57,940 nucleotides of DNA from Oscillospiraceae bacterium (GCA_022801715.1 JAAWSV010000013.1:1-57940), one strand, 5' to 3'. Shown: positions 34,466 through 43,340, counted from the first letter of the stretch. Notes: generated by a model from the letters alone, not told the origin. Program-made: numbers and translations.

Positions 34466-37400
34466 ATGGAAAACCATCTGCCGTACCCCTCTGAGAGAAG
34501 AGAAAAAACGATATCCGGCCACGGGGAGGTCCCCTTGGCGGCGGTCCCTCCGGCGGGGGAGCCTGTCCGGGCGGTCCCTCCGGCGGAGGGACCCGGTGTC
34601 TGCGCCGACCACCCGGCGGTGACCGCCTTTCAAGCCCTCTACAGCGGGAAACAGAGAAGGGATGCCAAGGCTTGGCTGGACTACTTCACCTCGCCGGACT
34701 TTCTGTCGGTCTATCGGGAGCGGCGGTTTGCCCAGCTGCTGCTCTCCTGCGCCGAGAGCTGTGAGCAGCCGCCGCCTCGGGAGATGCTGAACTGGCTCTA
34801 CGCCGCCTATGGGATTTTCGGCGAGAAGCAGATCTATGTGGGGCCAGATTCCAGCCGGGAGCGGGAGGAGATCAGCTTTCAGGTCAGCCGGGGGGCGGAC
34901 TTTGACGGGCTGGGGTACATCATCTCCTTGGCGGAAAAGGGGCCGGTGCCCAAACGGAGCCAAGGGAACGAGCTGGCCATCCGAACCAGCTTTATCGAGT
35001 ACCGCCGGCTGATGTACCTGAGCGGGCTGGGGAGCTGGGAGAACGGGGCCATCGGGGAGGCCAGCCGCATGTTAGGGCGGTATGTTCTGGCCTATCTGAG
35101 GGAGAAGTGTACCGCAAGGGAGCCCACGGACTGCGAGCGGCACCCGGCGGGGCTGCGGCTGATCACCCACTTTTACCAGACGCAGGAGCTGCCGGAGGAG
35201 CTCTACCGGATCGCTTGGGAGAAGCTGGATTTGAGGAGCGCCCTTATGGGGCGGCCCAAGGTGCTCTATGGGGAGCTGCGGGAGATCGTGCTGGGGCGCC
35301 TGCCGGGGATCGCCGGGGAGAGCACGGAGAACTTCCGCCAGCTCAAGTCCGACTTTATCCCCTACGCCGTCGGCTGCTATAAGCGGGCGGGCAGCGACCC
35401 GGAGCGGGACCGGACGGAGACGGAGGCCTTCTTTGCCCGGGAGGACTTTCAGCGGGCCCTCTTAAACCGGAAGTTCGTGGAGGAGAACCTGCTGAGTACT
35501 TGGGTGGATGAGGACCGGTGCGGCTGCTTCCTCCGGAAGATTATCGACTTCTACACCGCCCATCCGGAGGCCCCCTGCGCCCAGGAGGTGGTGGAGCGGG
35601 CGGAGGCCATGGGGGAGAAGCGGGTCCGGCTGGACCGGGACAGCGAGGACCGGAACGCCCCGGCGCCGGAGGAGGTCCCCGCCCTCTCCTGCCGCCCCTT
35701 CTTCCGCCACTGGATCAACACCAGCTTCTACACCGCCCGGGACCGGGAGACCGGCATATCCCTGCTGGGGCTGCTGGGGCAGGACTTTCCCCACCATATG
35801 GAGTGGAGCCGGCGGTTTCTGGGCGCGGAGACAGAGGTTCCCCAGCCCAAGTGCCTCACCTGCACCGTGGACGGGGAGGAGATCACCCTCCGCTTCCACC
35901 TGCGGCATGTGGACTTCCTTCTGAATGGGGAGCTGCTCTGCCGTCCGGTGCTCTCTTGGGAGCTGCTGCTGGAGGCGGCCGAAGGGGATTTGTTTCTCCT
36001 GCTGCTGCCCATCACCGCGGCCTATGAGGACCAGATTGAGGAGGTCCGAAGGGAACTCTCCCGCCGGCTGCGGGACACCGCCGCCCCGGAGGAGCTGCGG
36101 GAGCGGATCGCCGCCTGCCTCGCCGGTTCCGTCTGCCGGCTGTGGGTCTGCTATGACCAGAATGGAACGCCCATGGATACGGAGACCATGTCCTGCGAGT
36201 GGTTCCGGGAGGACGCGGAGCGGCTTTTAGGGTGCAGCTACGGGCCGGAGAACCGGCTGCTTTGGTTCTTCGAGCAGACCTTCGCCGGACGCAGGGACCA
36301 AGGGGAGGGGGACTATGAGAACGTCCGGAGCGTGGAGGAGGCAGCGGCACTGGCGGAACAGCTTCTCTCCGACGCCGTCTCCCCCAGCGGCATCCACTTG
36401 GACCGTCTGGAGAACCTGCCCACGGCGGTATATGCCGACCCGGACTTTATGGCCATCGCCAAGGAGCCGGGCCGGCCCGGGGCGGACATGCCCCGGGCGC
36501 TGCTGGAGGCGGAGGTGACAAGGGAGGCCCTGCGGGAGCTCTTTCTCCACTTCGCCGCCGGGCGGGTGCGGCGTCTGGAGCTGAGCTGGCCCACCAGCTT
36601 TGCCTTCAGCGGCCTCTACGGGTACGAGGCCCGGCGGTCGCTGGTGTTCCTCCGGGAGAGCAACGGGTACGCCTGCCTGTACTTCGACGACAAGGCCGCC
36701 CAGACCTACGCCCTTATCGCCCGGCCGGAGCTGTACTGGGACTTGGATGCCGACAGCGCGTCCTTTGTCCCCTTCCGGCAGGGGCGGCTCTCCGGCTGCG
36801 ATATCCACCGGAGCTTTGTCACCATCCGCCGGCACTTGGACACCGTGTTCTCCCAGGCCGGCTGGCCCAACGGCATCCAGCTCCACGCGGGGCGGATCTG
36901 GAGCTATGCCGCCGCCATGTGCCACGGGAGGCACAAGTACAACCTGGATAAGCTCCTTCTGGGGGGCTTCCCGCTGGAGCGGTGCCACAACCGCTTGGGG
37001 GACAAGTTTTACCTCGCCTGCTATCCGGAGGAGATCGCCTGTTTGGATGCCGCGGGGGCTGTGGAGTGCCTGCCCATCGGCAATATCAACCGGGACCGGG
37101 TGCAGGCGGCCTTGGTGAACGCGGTACAGGGGCGGCTCACCGCCCTGTACCTCCGCTGGAGCGAGGGCCGGCATGTGGCCCTCTGGCAGGAGGAGGGGCG
37201 GTTTCTGCTGGTGTACTTAGACGATCAGAGCCGGCGGGCGGCCTTCCATGTGGCGGACAAGCGGACCTATATGGACGTGGAGGGGAAGAAGTACCCCAAG
37301 GACACCTTCCGGGGCCGCACGACGCCGGCCTATCTGATCCACCGCGACCCCATCGCCCTGCGGGTGGCGCTGGAGCAGCTGCTCGCGGCCATGGAGGCGC

Positions 37401-37498
37401 CGGGGCAGTTTGTGGACCAGTTCGCCGAGTTCGCTGGGGAGAGGCCGGTGAAGGAGAGAGCGTATGAGGTGGTGAGGGGAGAGCTGGTTTTTTCATGA
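34466..37498 (+). CDS. Very large unrecognised cytoplasmic protein (1010 aa)
   Basis: ATG at 34466 after GGGGAGGAA (spacing long). No signal peptide and no membrane segment. It opens with a charged, Pro-rich, low-complexity stretch (about 15-50) containing a near-repeat VPPAGEP/VPPAEGP, then a long mostly helical region rich in Glu/Arg with many Cys/Trp, and a C-terminal half with beta-like segments (GQFVDQFAEFAGERPVKERA). I recognise no catalytic motif. The stop codon lies at the start of a TTAGGAAT-type repeat. It appears monocistronic. Confidence 0.7.
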   Translation: MENHLPYPSERREKTISGHGEVPLAAVPPAGEPVRAVPPAEGPGVCADHPAVTAFQALYSGKQRRDAKAWLDYFTSPDFLSVYRERRFAQLLLSCAESCEQPPPREMLNWLYAAYGIFGEKQIYVGPDSSREREEISFQVSRGADFDGLGYIISLAEKGPVPKRSQGNELAIRTSFIEYRRLMYLSGLGSWENGAIGEASRMLGRYVLAYLREKCTAREPTDCERHPAGLRLITHFYQTQELPEELYRIAWEKLDLRSALMGRPKVLYGELREIVLGRLPGIAGESTENFRQLKSDFIPYAVGCYKRAGSDPERDRTETEAFFAREDFQRALLNRKFVEENLLSTWVDEDRCGCFLRKIIDFYTAHPEAPCAQEVVERAEAMGEKRVRLDRDSEDRNAPAPEEVPALSCRPFFRHWINTSFYTARDRETGISLLGLLGQDFPHHMEWSRRFLGAETEVPQPKCLTCTVDGEEITLRFHLRHVDFLLNGELLCRPVLSWELLLEAAEGDLFLLLLPITAAYEDQIEEVRRELSRRLRDTAAPEELRERIAACLAGSVCRLWVCYDQNGTPMDTETMSCEWFREDAERLLGCSYGPENRLLWFFEQTFAGRRDQGEGDYENVRSVEEAAALAEQLLSDAVSPSGIHLDRLENLPTAVYADPDFMAIAKEPGRPGADMPRALLEAEVTREALRELFLHFAAGRVRRLELSWPTSFAFSGLYGYEARRSLVFLRESNGYACLYFDDKAAQTYALIARPELYWDLDADSASFVPFRQGRLSGCDIHRSFVTIRRHLDTVFSQAGWPNGIQLHAGRIWSYAAAMCHGRHKYNLDKLLLGGFPLERCHNRLGDKFYLACYPEEIACLDAAGAVECLPIGNINRDRVQAALVNAVQGRLTALYLRWSEGRHVALWQEEGRFLLVYLDDQSRRAAFHVADKRTYMDVEGKKYPKDTFRGRTTPAYLIHRDPIALRVALEQLLAAMEAPGQFVDQFAEFAGERPVKERAYEVVRGELVFS

Positions 37499-37515
37499 GG
37501 AATTAGGAATTGAAG
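37496..37515. repeat. TTAGGAAT-type repeat at the end of the 1010-aa gene
   Basis: TGAGGAATTAGGAATTGAAG; its first three bases are the stop codon of the upstream gene. Confidence 0.65.
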
Positions 37516-37530
37516 ATGGTATTTTTTGAC

Positions 37531-37570
37531 AGCAAGGCGGGGCCTCCCCAAAGGGAGGCCCCGCCTTGCT
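37531..37570. terminator. Convergent-gene terminator (1010-aa gene / deoD)
   Basis: 18-bp perfect stem, arms 37531-37548 and 37553-37570 (AGCAAGGCGGGGCCTCCC), loop CAAA; GCTTTCTATTT follows on the plus strand. Confidence 0.85.
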
Positions 37571-37575
37571 GCTTT

Positions 37576-38292
37576 CTATTTGGTTTCCATTTTTACAGCG
37601 GTTTCTAAGGCAATTTTCATCATGGTGGTGAAGGTGAGCTGGCGGTCCTCGGGGGGGAGCTCCTCGCCGGTGATCAGGTGGTCGCTGATGGAGCACAGGG
37701 CTAGGGCCCGCTTGCCGTGGGCGGCGGCCACGCAGTAGAGGCCCGCGGCCTCCATCTCCACCGCAAGGACGCCCATCCGGCCCCACTCCTTGGTGCGGCC
37801 GTCGGCGGCGTAGAAGTTGTCGGTGGAGGCCAGGTTGCCCACGGGCATCTCCACGCCGATCTCCCGGGCGGCGGCTACGGCGGTCTCGAGGAGCGTGAAG
37901 TCCGCGATGGGGGCGAAGGTCCCCGGCAGGCGGTACTGCGCGGCGAAGTCGGAGTTGGTGCAGGCGCCCTGGGCGGCGACCACGTCCCGGAGCTTCAGCC
38001 GCTCGCTGATGGCTCCGGCGGAGCCGATGCGGATAATGTTCTCCACAGCGTACTGGCTGTACAGCTCGGTGGAGTAGATGGCCATGGAGGGAATCCCCAT
38101 CCCCGAGGCCATCACGCTGACGCGCACATCCCGGTAGGTCCCGGTGTAGCCCTGAATCCCCCGGACGTTGTTCACCAGCACCGGGTCCGTGAGGAACGTC
38201 TCCGCGATAAACTGAGCGCGCAGCGGATCCCCGGGCATGAGGACGGTCCTGGCAAAGTCCCCCATCTTGGCGGAGTTGTGAGGAGTTGACAT
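37576..38292 (-). CDS. deoD: Purine-nucleoside phosphorylase (DeoD type)
   Basis: 238 aa, ATG at 38292 after AAGGGAAGGTG. Phosphorolysis of purine (deoxy)nucleosides to base and (deoxy)ribose-1-phosphate. Signatures: VLMPGDPLRAQFIAE (phosphate site), SGMGIPSMAIYSTEL, IRIGSAGAI, AVEMEAAGLY (ribose-binding Glu) and SDHLITGE (catalytic Asp). Hexameric low-molecular-mass bacterial type. It follows deoC after 34 nt on the same strand, so nucleoside salvage genes are clustered. Confidence 0.95.
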   Translation of the reverse strand: MSTPHNSAKMGDFARTVLMPGDPLRAQFIAETFLTDPVLVNNVRGIQGYTGTYRDVRVSVMASGMGIPSMAIYSTELYSQYAVENIIRIGSAGAISERLKLRDVVAAQGACTNSDFAAQYRLPGTFAPIADFTLLETAVAAAREIGVEMPVGNLASTDNFYAADGRTKEWGRMGVLAVEMEAAGLYCVAAAHGKRALALCSISDHLITGEELPPEDRQLTFTTMMKIALETAVKMETK

Positions 38293-38319
38293 AGTGGCAC
38301 CTTCCCTTCTTTTTAAATT

Positions 38320-38337
38320 TTAGGAATTAGGAATTTT
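38320..38337. repeat. TTAGGAAT-type repeat forming the deoC 3' end
   Basis: TTAGGAATTAGGAATTTT; the deoC stop codon (38327-38329) and its last codons fall within it. Confidence 0.65.
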
Positions 38338-38977
38338 TGATTTCCCGCACGATTCTTGAGGTTCCCAACCGCGCGGCTCCTAAGCGCAGGAAGTCCTCGG
38401 CGTCGGCGAGGGTGGCGATGCCGCCGGCGGCCTTGATCTTTACATGGGGGGCAATGTGTCCGGCGAACAGAGACACGTCCTCCCGGGTGGCCCCTCCGCC
38501 GGCGAAGCCGGTGGAGGTCTTGATGAACTCCGCTCCGGAGTCGGACACTACCTGACATAGGGCGATCTTCTCCTCCTCTGTGAGGAGGCAGGTCTCCACG
38601 ATGACCTTTAGGATATTGGGGCCGCAGACGGCCTTTACGGCGCGGATTTCCTCCAGTACCCGGTCGTACTGGCCCTCCTTGGCCCAGCCCACCCGGATGA
38701 CCATGTCGATCTCTTGGGCGCCGTTTTTTAGGGCGTCCTCGGTCTCAAAGCACTTGGCGGCGGTGGTGGCGTAGCCGTTGGGGAAGCCGATCACGGTACA
38801 GATGGGGAGCTGTCCATGGAGATAGTCCGCGGCTTGGGCCACGAACCCCGGAGCGATGCACACGCTGGCACACCCATAGCGCACCGCGTCGGCGCAGACG
38901 GCCTCCACCTGCGGCCAGACGGCGTCCACCGACAGAAGGGTGTGGTCCACAGCGGAGAGAATTTTTGAGATTTCCAT
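38327..38977 (-). CDS. deoC: Deoxyribose-phosphate aldolase
   Basis: 216 aa, ATG at 38977 after AAGGAAGGTGA. Splits 2-deoxyribose-5-phosphate into glyceraldehyde-3-phosphate and acetaldehyde. TIM-barrel class I aldolase motifs: DHTLLS, CTVIGFPNGYATTAAK, DMVIRVGWAKEG, LKVIVETCLL, FIKTSTGFAGGGAT (Schiff-base Lys) and VKIKAAGGIATLADA. It pairs with deoD for deoxynucleoside catabolism. The C-terminal KNS and stop are contributed by the repeat at 38320-38337. Confidence 0.95.
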   Translation of the reverse strand: MEISKILSAVDHTLLSVDAVWPQVEAVCADAVRYGCASVCIAPGFVAQAADYLHGQLPICTVIGFPNGYATTAAKCFETEDALKNGAQEIDMVIRVGWAKEGQYDRVLEEIRAVKAVCGPNILKVIVETCLLTEEEKIALCQVVSDSGAEFIKTSTGFAGGGATREDVSLFAGHIAPHVKIKAAGGIATLADAEDFLRLGAARLGTSRIVREIKNS

Positions 38978-39051
38978 CGTAGTTCACCTTCCTTTTTGGG
39001 ACGGGGGCTTCGCCCCCGGACCTGGCAGATTTCAAGTGAGAGCGTAAACGC

Positions 39052-40668
39052 CTATCCCCACAGGGCCGACAGCAGGGGAACTACCTGCTTTTTGCGGGAC
39101 ATGACGCCGGGGAGGAAGGCCTCGCTGTTTTTAAGCTCGGTGTGGAAGGCGTGGTTGAACAGGTCCTCGTCGCCGCAGTAGAGGAGCTTGGAACCCTCTA
39201 AGAGTACGTCGGTGAGAATCAGCAGCATCATGATATAGCCCCGCTCCTGACGGGTTTTCTCCATCAGCTCCAAGAACTCCGCCTTCCGCTGGAGGTGGCG
39301 CTGGGAGTCCACACAGGTGATCTGGCTGATGCCGAAGTCGTGGCCGGCGATGTGGAACTCCTTGAAGTCCGTGAACAGCAGCTCCTCCGCCGGCTTGTCC
39401 TCGCTGACCGAGGCCCGGAAGATGTCCCGGCCCAGCTCGTCTAAGGACAGATCCGCAAGGCTCGCCAGCCGCTGGGCGATGGTCCGGTCCCGGTTGGTGC
39501 AGGTGGGGGATTTGAACATCACCGTGTCCGACACAATGGCCGCCGCCATCAGCCCCGCCAGCTTCTTGGAGGGCATCAAACCCCGCTCCTGAAACATCCC
39601 CGCCACAATGGTGGTGGTACTGCCCACAGGCTCGTTGCGGAAGTAGATGGGGCCAGCGGTCTGGATGTCCGCCAGGCGGTGGTGGTCGATGATCTCCAAG
39701 ATGTCCGCCTGATCCAGACCGGGGACGGACTGGGCGGCCTCGTTGTGGTCCACCAGCACCACCTTCTTCCGCCGGGGGCGGATCAGGTGAAAGCGGGAGA
39801 GGAGTCCCACCACCTTGTTCTCCCGGTTCAAAACCGGGTAGCTCCGGTAGCGGCTTTGGAGTACCACCTCCTGCACGTCGTCCAGGTAGTCGTCCAAGAA
39901 GAAGTACTGCAGATCCTCCCGCCGGCAGATCCGGGAGATGGGCAGGGCCTGAAAGATGCGCCGCACTGTCTGGTAGGCGTCGTAGGGGGTGGAGATGATG
40001 CAGGTATCCGTGTCCCCGCGGCGCAGGTCCTCGGGGAGTTCCGCCTGACAGAGGACGACGCAGTGGACGCCGGAGGCCACCGCCGAGCGGATGATGTCCG
40101 GCTGCTGGCCGCAGATCAGCACCGTGTTCTCCCCCTTGAAGGGGATCTGGTCGATGGCCAAGGGCTGGGCGATGACCACCCGGCCGGAGATGGCGTTGAT
40201 CACGTGGGCCGTCTCGTTGAGCAGCTCTCCCTCCAGGACGCCGAGAATATTGAAGATGGGCACGTCCTCTAAAACGGGGTTGGTGATGGTGCGCATGTCG
40301 TATTCCGCCACATCTCCCGCCGTCAGCATCCCCACCAGGTGTCCGTCATCGTCGGCAATGGGGATGGAGGACAGGTGCCGGTCCGCCTCCATCACCGACC
40401 AGGCCCGGTTGATGGTGAGGGCCTCGTGGAGGATGGGGGGCGTGTCGAAGTCCAGGTCCTGCACCTGGGTGCGGATGTTGGTGAGAAAGAGGGGCGGCTC
40501 GAAGCCAAAACGCTTTAAGATGAGCTTCGTCTCGTCGCTGATGTGGCCCAGCCGGGCGGCGGTGTACTCCCGGTCGCCTACGGCGTTGCGCAGAGCGGCG
40601 TAGGCCATGGCGGAGACAATGGAGTCGGTATCCGGGTTCCGGTGGCCGGTGACGTAGATTTTTTCCAA
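39052..40668 (-). CDS. Manganese-dependent inorganic pyrophosphatase with CBS/DRTGG regulatory insert
   Basis: 538 aa, TTG start at 40668 after GGAGG. DHH phosphoesterase core: GHRNPDTDSIVSAMAYA (residues 8-24), VDHNEAAQSV, IIDHHRLADIQ, then a C-terminal DHHA2 domain (about 430-538). Between them lie CBS domains (LHEALTINRAWSVMEADR; VGLLSRFHLI) and a DRTGG-like domain, as in nucleotide-regulated CBS-pyrophosphatases. It hydrolyses pyrophosphate in the cytosol, normally activated or inhibited by adenine nucleotides. It is the first of three same-strand genes (then deoC, deoD) and has its own promoter at 40742-40770. Confidence 0.92.
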   Translation of the reverse strand: MEKIYVTGHRNPDTDSIVSAMAYAALRNAVGDREYTAARLGHISDETKLILKRFGFEPPLFLTNIRTQVQDLDFDTPPILHEALTINRAWSVMEADRHLSSIPIADDDGHLVGMLTAGDVAEYDMRTITNPVLEDVPIFNILGVLEGELLNETAHVINAISGRVVIAQPLAIDQIPFKGENTVLICGQQPDIIRSAVASGVHCVVLCQAELPEDLRRGDTDTCIISTPYDAYQTVRRIFQALPISRICRREDLQYFFLDDYLDDVQEVVLQSRYRSYPVLNRENKVVGLLSRFHLIRPRRKKVVLVDHNEAAQSVPGLDQADILEIIDHHRLADIQTAGPIYFRNEPVGSTTTIVAGMFQERGLMPSKKLAGLMAAAIVSDTVMFKSPTCTNRDRTIAQRLASLADLSLDELGRDIFRASVSEDKPAEELLFTDFKEFHIAGHDFGISQITCVDSQRHLQRKAEFLELMEKTRQERGYIMMLLILTDVLLEGSKLLYCGDEDLFNHAFHTELKNSEAFLPGVMSRKKQVVPLLSALWG

Positions 40669-40741
40669 AGAGGGGACCTCCTTTTTTTATCGCGGCAGAG
40701 CGGCGCTCTGACAAGAACAGGTTCCTGCTGGTGATAATAAG

Positions 40742-40770
40742 AGTATAGCATTCCCTTTTCCCCGCCGCAA
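40742..40770 (-). promoter_or_regulatory. Sigma-A promoter of the pyrophosphatase gene
   Basis: On the minus strand TTGCGG (40765-40770), 17-nt spacer, TATACT (40742-40747). The 428-nt gene-free stretch 40669-41096 holds this promoter, the rimP promoter (40955) and its attenuator (41011); I saw nothing recognisable in 40771-40954. Confidence 0.65.
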
Positions 40771-40954
40771 GGCGCAAATGCGTTTTATTTTTGTGCCGAC
40801 AGCCACGGATGGGGGCACTTTTGGCCCCTCTGACAGGGGGAGGCCTCCGGCGGCGGCGGGGTGTCGAATCCGGCCGGCGGGACCGTCAGGGGCCTTGGGA
40901 GGCGAAAAATGGACCGATGGGTGCAAAAAAACCCGGCAAGCCAAAAAGAAAGAC

Positions 40955-40983
40955 TTGCTTTTCTCGCCTTTTTGTGGTAAGAT
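40955..40983 (+). promoter_or_regulatory. Sigma-A promoter of the rimP-nusA-infB operon
   Basis: TTGCTT (40955-40960), 17-nt spacer, TAAGAT (40978-40983). It gives a leader of about 105 nt. Confidence 0.7.
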
Positions 40984-41010
40984 ACCTACAGTTCGGAGTG
41001 TTGGAAGCGA

Positions 41011-41040
41011 GAGTGGGCCATGGGTCCGCTCTTTTTCTTG
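41011..41040 (+). terminator. Attenuator-like weak terminator in the rimP-nusA leader
   Basis: Stem GAGTGGGCC (41011-41019)/GGTCCGCTC (41023-41031) with two G-U pairs, followed by an interrupted U-tract TTTTTCTTG. It lies about 20 nt after the predicted transcription start and 56 nt before rimP. In Bacillus subtilis a weak, NusA-dependent terminator in this same leader autoregulates nusA; the shape here is consistent with that. Confidence 0.65.
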
Positions 41041-41096
41041 ACTTGAAACGATGGCACAGATTTTCCTGATTTTGGAAAATAGATCGGAGGACATCT

Positions 41097-41552
41097 ATGG
41101 CGAAGGTTACAGAGCTGGTTGCGGACCTTGCGGCAAAGGCCGTGGAGGAGGCTGGCTGCACGCTGTGGGACGTGGAGTATGTCCGGGAGGCGGGGCAGTG
41201 GTACCTGCGGCTCTACCTGGATAAAGAGGGCGGCGTGGACATCCGGGACTGCGAGGCGGTGAGCCGGGTGGTCAGCGACCTCTTGGACGCGGCGGACCCC
41301 ATTGAGGGGAGCTACACCTTCGAGGTCTCCTCCGCCGGGGCGGAGCGGGCACTGAAGCGGCCCGGGGACTTTGAGAAGTTTATGGGCAGCCCCGTGCTGG
41401 TAAAGCTCTACAAGGCGCAGGACGGCCGGAAGGAGTTTGCCGGCGTGCTGCGGGGCTATCAGGCGGGGGACATCACCATCGCCATAGGGGACGCGGAGCG
41501 CACCTTCCCCAAGGCTCAGGTGGCCCTCTGCCGGCTGCGGATCGAGTTTTGA
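41097..41552 (+). CDS. rimP: Ribosome maturation factor RimP
   Basis: 151 aa, ATG at 41097 after TCGGAGGACATCT. Needed for 30S subunit assembly. N-terminal alpha/beta domain (LVADLAAKAVEEAGCTLWDV, YLRLYLDKEGGVDIRDCEAV), the conserved YTFEVSSAGAERALKRPGDF and a C-terminal SH3-like domain. First gene of the translation operon and headed by an attenuated leader. It is separated from nusA by an unusually long structured spacer. Confidence 0.95.
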   Translation: MAKVTELVADLAAKAVEEAGCTLWDVEYVREAGQWYLRLYLDKEGGVDIRDCEAVSRVVSDLLDAADPIEGSYTFEVSSAGAERALKRPGDFEKFMGSPVLVKLYKAQDGRKEFAGVLRGYQAGDITIAIGDAERTFPKAQVALCRLRIEF

Positions 41553-41554
41553 CA

Positions 41555-41622
41555 GACGGCCAAGAACCGTCAGCCCGGCCCGCAGGCGTCTTGCGGGGGC
41601 GAAGCCGTGAAGATGGCCGGGC
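41555..41622 (+). other. Structured spacer between rimP and nusA
   Basis: The 193-nt gap contains a hairpin GACGG/CCGTC (41555-41559/41567-41571) and an 8-bp stem GCCCGGCC (41573-41580)/GGCCGGGC (41615-41622) enclosing a smaller CGCA/TGCG stem. No T-run follows, so it is not a simple terminator. An AAGGAG sequence further on (about 41659) precedes no convincing start. Confidence 0.5.
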
Positions 41623-41745
41623 TTCCCGATTTATGATAGGCAATTCAGGCGAATTTGAAGGAGATAAAAGGGCTCCCGCCGGGTGGGGACCATTCGGCGG
41701 ACCGGTAGTTATAGATGGAGATTCAGATGGAGGCAAAGGGCAGAC

Positions 41746-42807
41746 ATGAAATGTGACGAGATTTTTGCGGCGCTGGCAATGCTGGAGAAGGAGCGGGGGA
41801 TTCCCCAGTCCTTCATGATGGAGAAGATTGTGCAGGCGCTGACCACCGCCTACAAGCGGGACCACGAGGGCGTGGAGAACGTGGTGGTGGACGTGAATGA
41901 GGAGCGCAAGGACCTTCGGATGTACGTGCAGAAGGAGGTCGTGGAGGAGGTAGAGAACCCCGGTTCCCAGATGTCCATAGAGGAGGCCAAGGCCAAGTAC
42001 GGCCGGGCCGAGGTGGGGGACTTTGTGAAGATCCCCGTGGACAATGTGGAGTTTGGCCGCATCGCCGCCGGCAACGGCAAGCAGGTGATCATCCAAGGCC
42101 TCCGGGAGGCGGAGCGGGGCATGGTCTACGACGAGTTCAACTCCAAGCAGCACGAGATCCTCACCGGCGTGGTCACCCGCACCGATCCCCGCAACGGCAA
42201 CGTGTCCCTGCGCATCGGCAACGGCGCGGAGAGCACCGAGGCGGTGCTCCTCCCCGGCGAGCAGGTGCCCAGTGAGACGCTGGTGGAGAATATGCACGTA
42301 AAGGTCTATGTGGTGGAGGTCCGCCGGGCCACCAAGGGCCCCCAGGTGCTGATCTCCCGGACCCACCCTGGCCTTGTGAAGCGCCTCTTCGAGCTGGAGG
42401 TGCCGGAGATCTTTGACGGCACGGTGGAGGTGAAGTCCATTGCCCGGGAGGCGGGCAGCCGCACCAAGATGGCCGTCTGGTCCAACGACGAGGCGGTGGA
42501 CCCCATCGGAGCCTGCGTGGGCCCCAAGGGCCAGCGGGTCGGCGCCATTGTGGAGGAGCTTCGCGGGGAGAAGATCGACATTGTAAAGTACAGCGAGGAC
42601 CCGGCGGAGTTCATCGCCGCGGCGCTGGCCCCGGCGGAGGTGCTGGATGTCTATATGGCGGAGGAGGGCAAGGCCTGCCGCTGCATCGTCCCCGACGACC
42701 AATTGTCCCTCGCCATCGGCAAGGAGGGGCAGAATGCCCGCTTGGCCGCCCGGCTGACGGGGTATAAGATTGATATTAAGCCGAAGTCCAGCGAGAGCGC
42801 TGTCTGA
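41746..42807 (+). CDS. nusA: Transcription termination/antitermination factor NusA
   Basis: 353 aa. ATG at 41746 ([20 protein letters not shown]), after GGAGGCAAAGGG. N-terminal RNA-polymerase-binding domain (1-125), S1 domain (about 130-200; [20 protein letters not shown]), then KH1 and KH2 ([40 protein letters not shown]). It lacks the C-terminal acidic repeats of proteobacterial NusA, as is usual in Firmicutes. It binds nascent RNA and polymerase, stimulating pausing and weak terminators, including probably its own leader. Confidence 0.96.
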   Translation: MKCDEIFAALAMLEKERGIPQSFMMEKIVQALTTAYKRDHEGVENVVVDVNEERKDLRMYVQKEVVEEVENPGSQMSIEEAKAKYGRAEVGDFVKIPVDNVEFGRIAAGNGKQVIIQGLREAERGMVYDEFNSKQHEILTGVVTRTDPRNGNVSLRIGNGAESTEAVLLPGEQVPSETLVENMHVKVYVVEVRRATKGPQVLISRTHPGLVKRLFELEVPEIFDGTVEVKSIAREAGSRTKMAVWSNDEAVDPIGACVGPKGQRVGAIVEELRGEKIDIVKYSEDPAEFIAAALAPAEVLDVYMAEEGKACRCIVPDDQLSLAIGKEGQNARLAARLTGYKIDIKPKSSESAV

Positions 42808-42909
42808 GAGCCGCGCCGCCCGATGCGCCCTGCGCAAAAATCCGCAGGGCGCGACGGCCTCGGCGCGCCGCTCCCCGTCAACCGGCAGGGTGCAGCCGGC
42901 CCCTTGCGG

Positions 42910-42961
42910 GGGCGGATATCATCCGCCCGCTCCGCCGCCGGCCTGTTGGTCCGGGCGGAGC
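42910..42961. repeat. Dispersed palindromic element between nusA and rnpM
   Basis: GGGCGGAT (42910-42917)/ATCCGCCC (42921-42928), then GCTCCGCC (42929-42936)/GGCGGAGC (42954-42961). Same family as 17428 and 46676. It lies within the transcribed operon in the 245-nt spacer 42808-43052. Confidence 0.7.
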
Positions 42962-43052
42962 GGCATGGCAGCGGCGTCCTGCCGCGCATACACATAAAGT
43001 AAAAGCTGAAATCCAAAGAAAGGGTTCCTGTGAAGACTGCGGGCTTTGCGGG

Positions 43053-43340
43053 ATGCGATCTATGCAGAAGGTGCGAAAGGTTCCCCAGCGGCAGTGTGTA
43101 GGCTGCCGGGAGATGAAGAATAAGAAGGACCTGATCCGTGTGGTCCGGTCCCCGGAGGGGGAGGTCTCTCTGGATTTTAAGGGGAAGAAGCCCGGCCGGG
43201 GGGCCTATGTGTGCCCCGACGCCGCCTGTCTGAAGCGGGCCCGGAAGAGCCGGGCGCTGGAGCGGGCCTTTGAGACCGCCATCCCCGCCGAGGTCTATGA
43301 CCAGCTGGAGCAGCAGATGGAGGTGGGCGGCGATGGATGA
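43053..43340 (+). CDS. rnpM: RNase P modulator RnpM (YlxR, DUF448)
   Basis: 95 aa from the ATG at 43053; an alternative ATG at 43062 ([12 protein letters not shown]) is also possible because the ribosome binding site is weak. Family motif [20 protein letters not shown] and [18 protein letters not shown] (two Cys pairs). YlxR-family proteins bind RNase P RNA in B. subtilis and act as regulators. Conserved position between nusA and ylxQ. Its last 8 nt overlap the ylxQ start. Confidence 0.9.
   Translation: MRSMQKVRKVPQRQCVGCREMKNKKDLIRVVRSPEGEVSLDFKGKKPGRGAYVCPDAACLKRARKSRALERAFETAIPAEVYDQLEQQMEVGGDG

Noticed and set aside
41549-41749. Possible 66-aa gene bridging rimP and nusA
   Set aside because: Starts inside the rimP stop region at a TTG without a site, composition is Gly/Arg/Ser-biased shadow-like, and the region forms hairpins.
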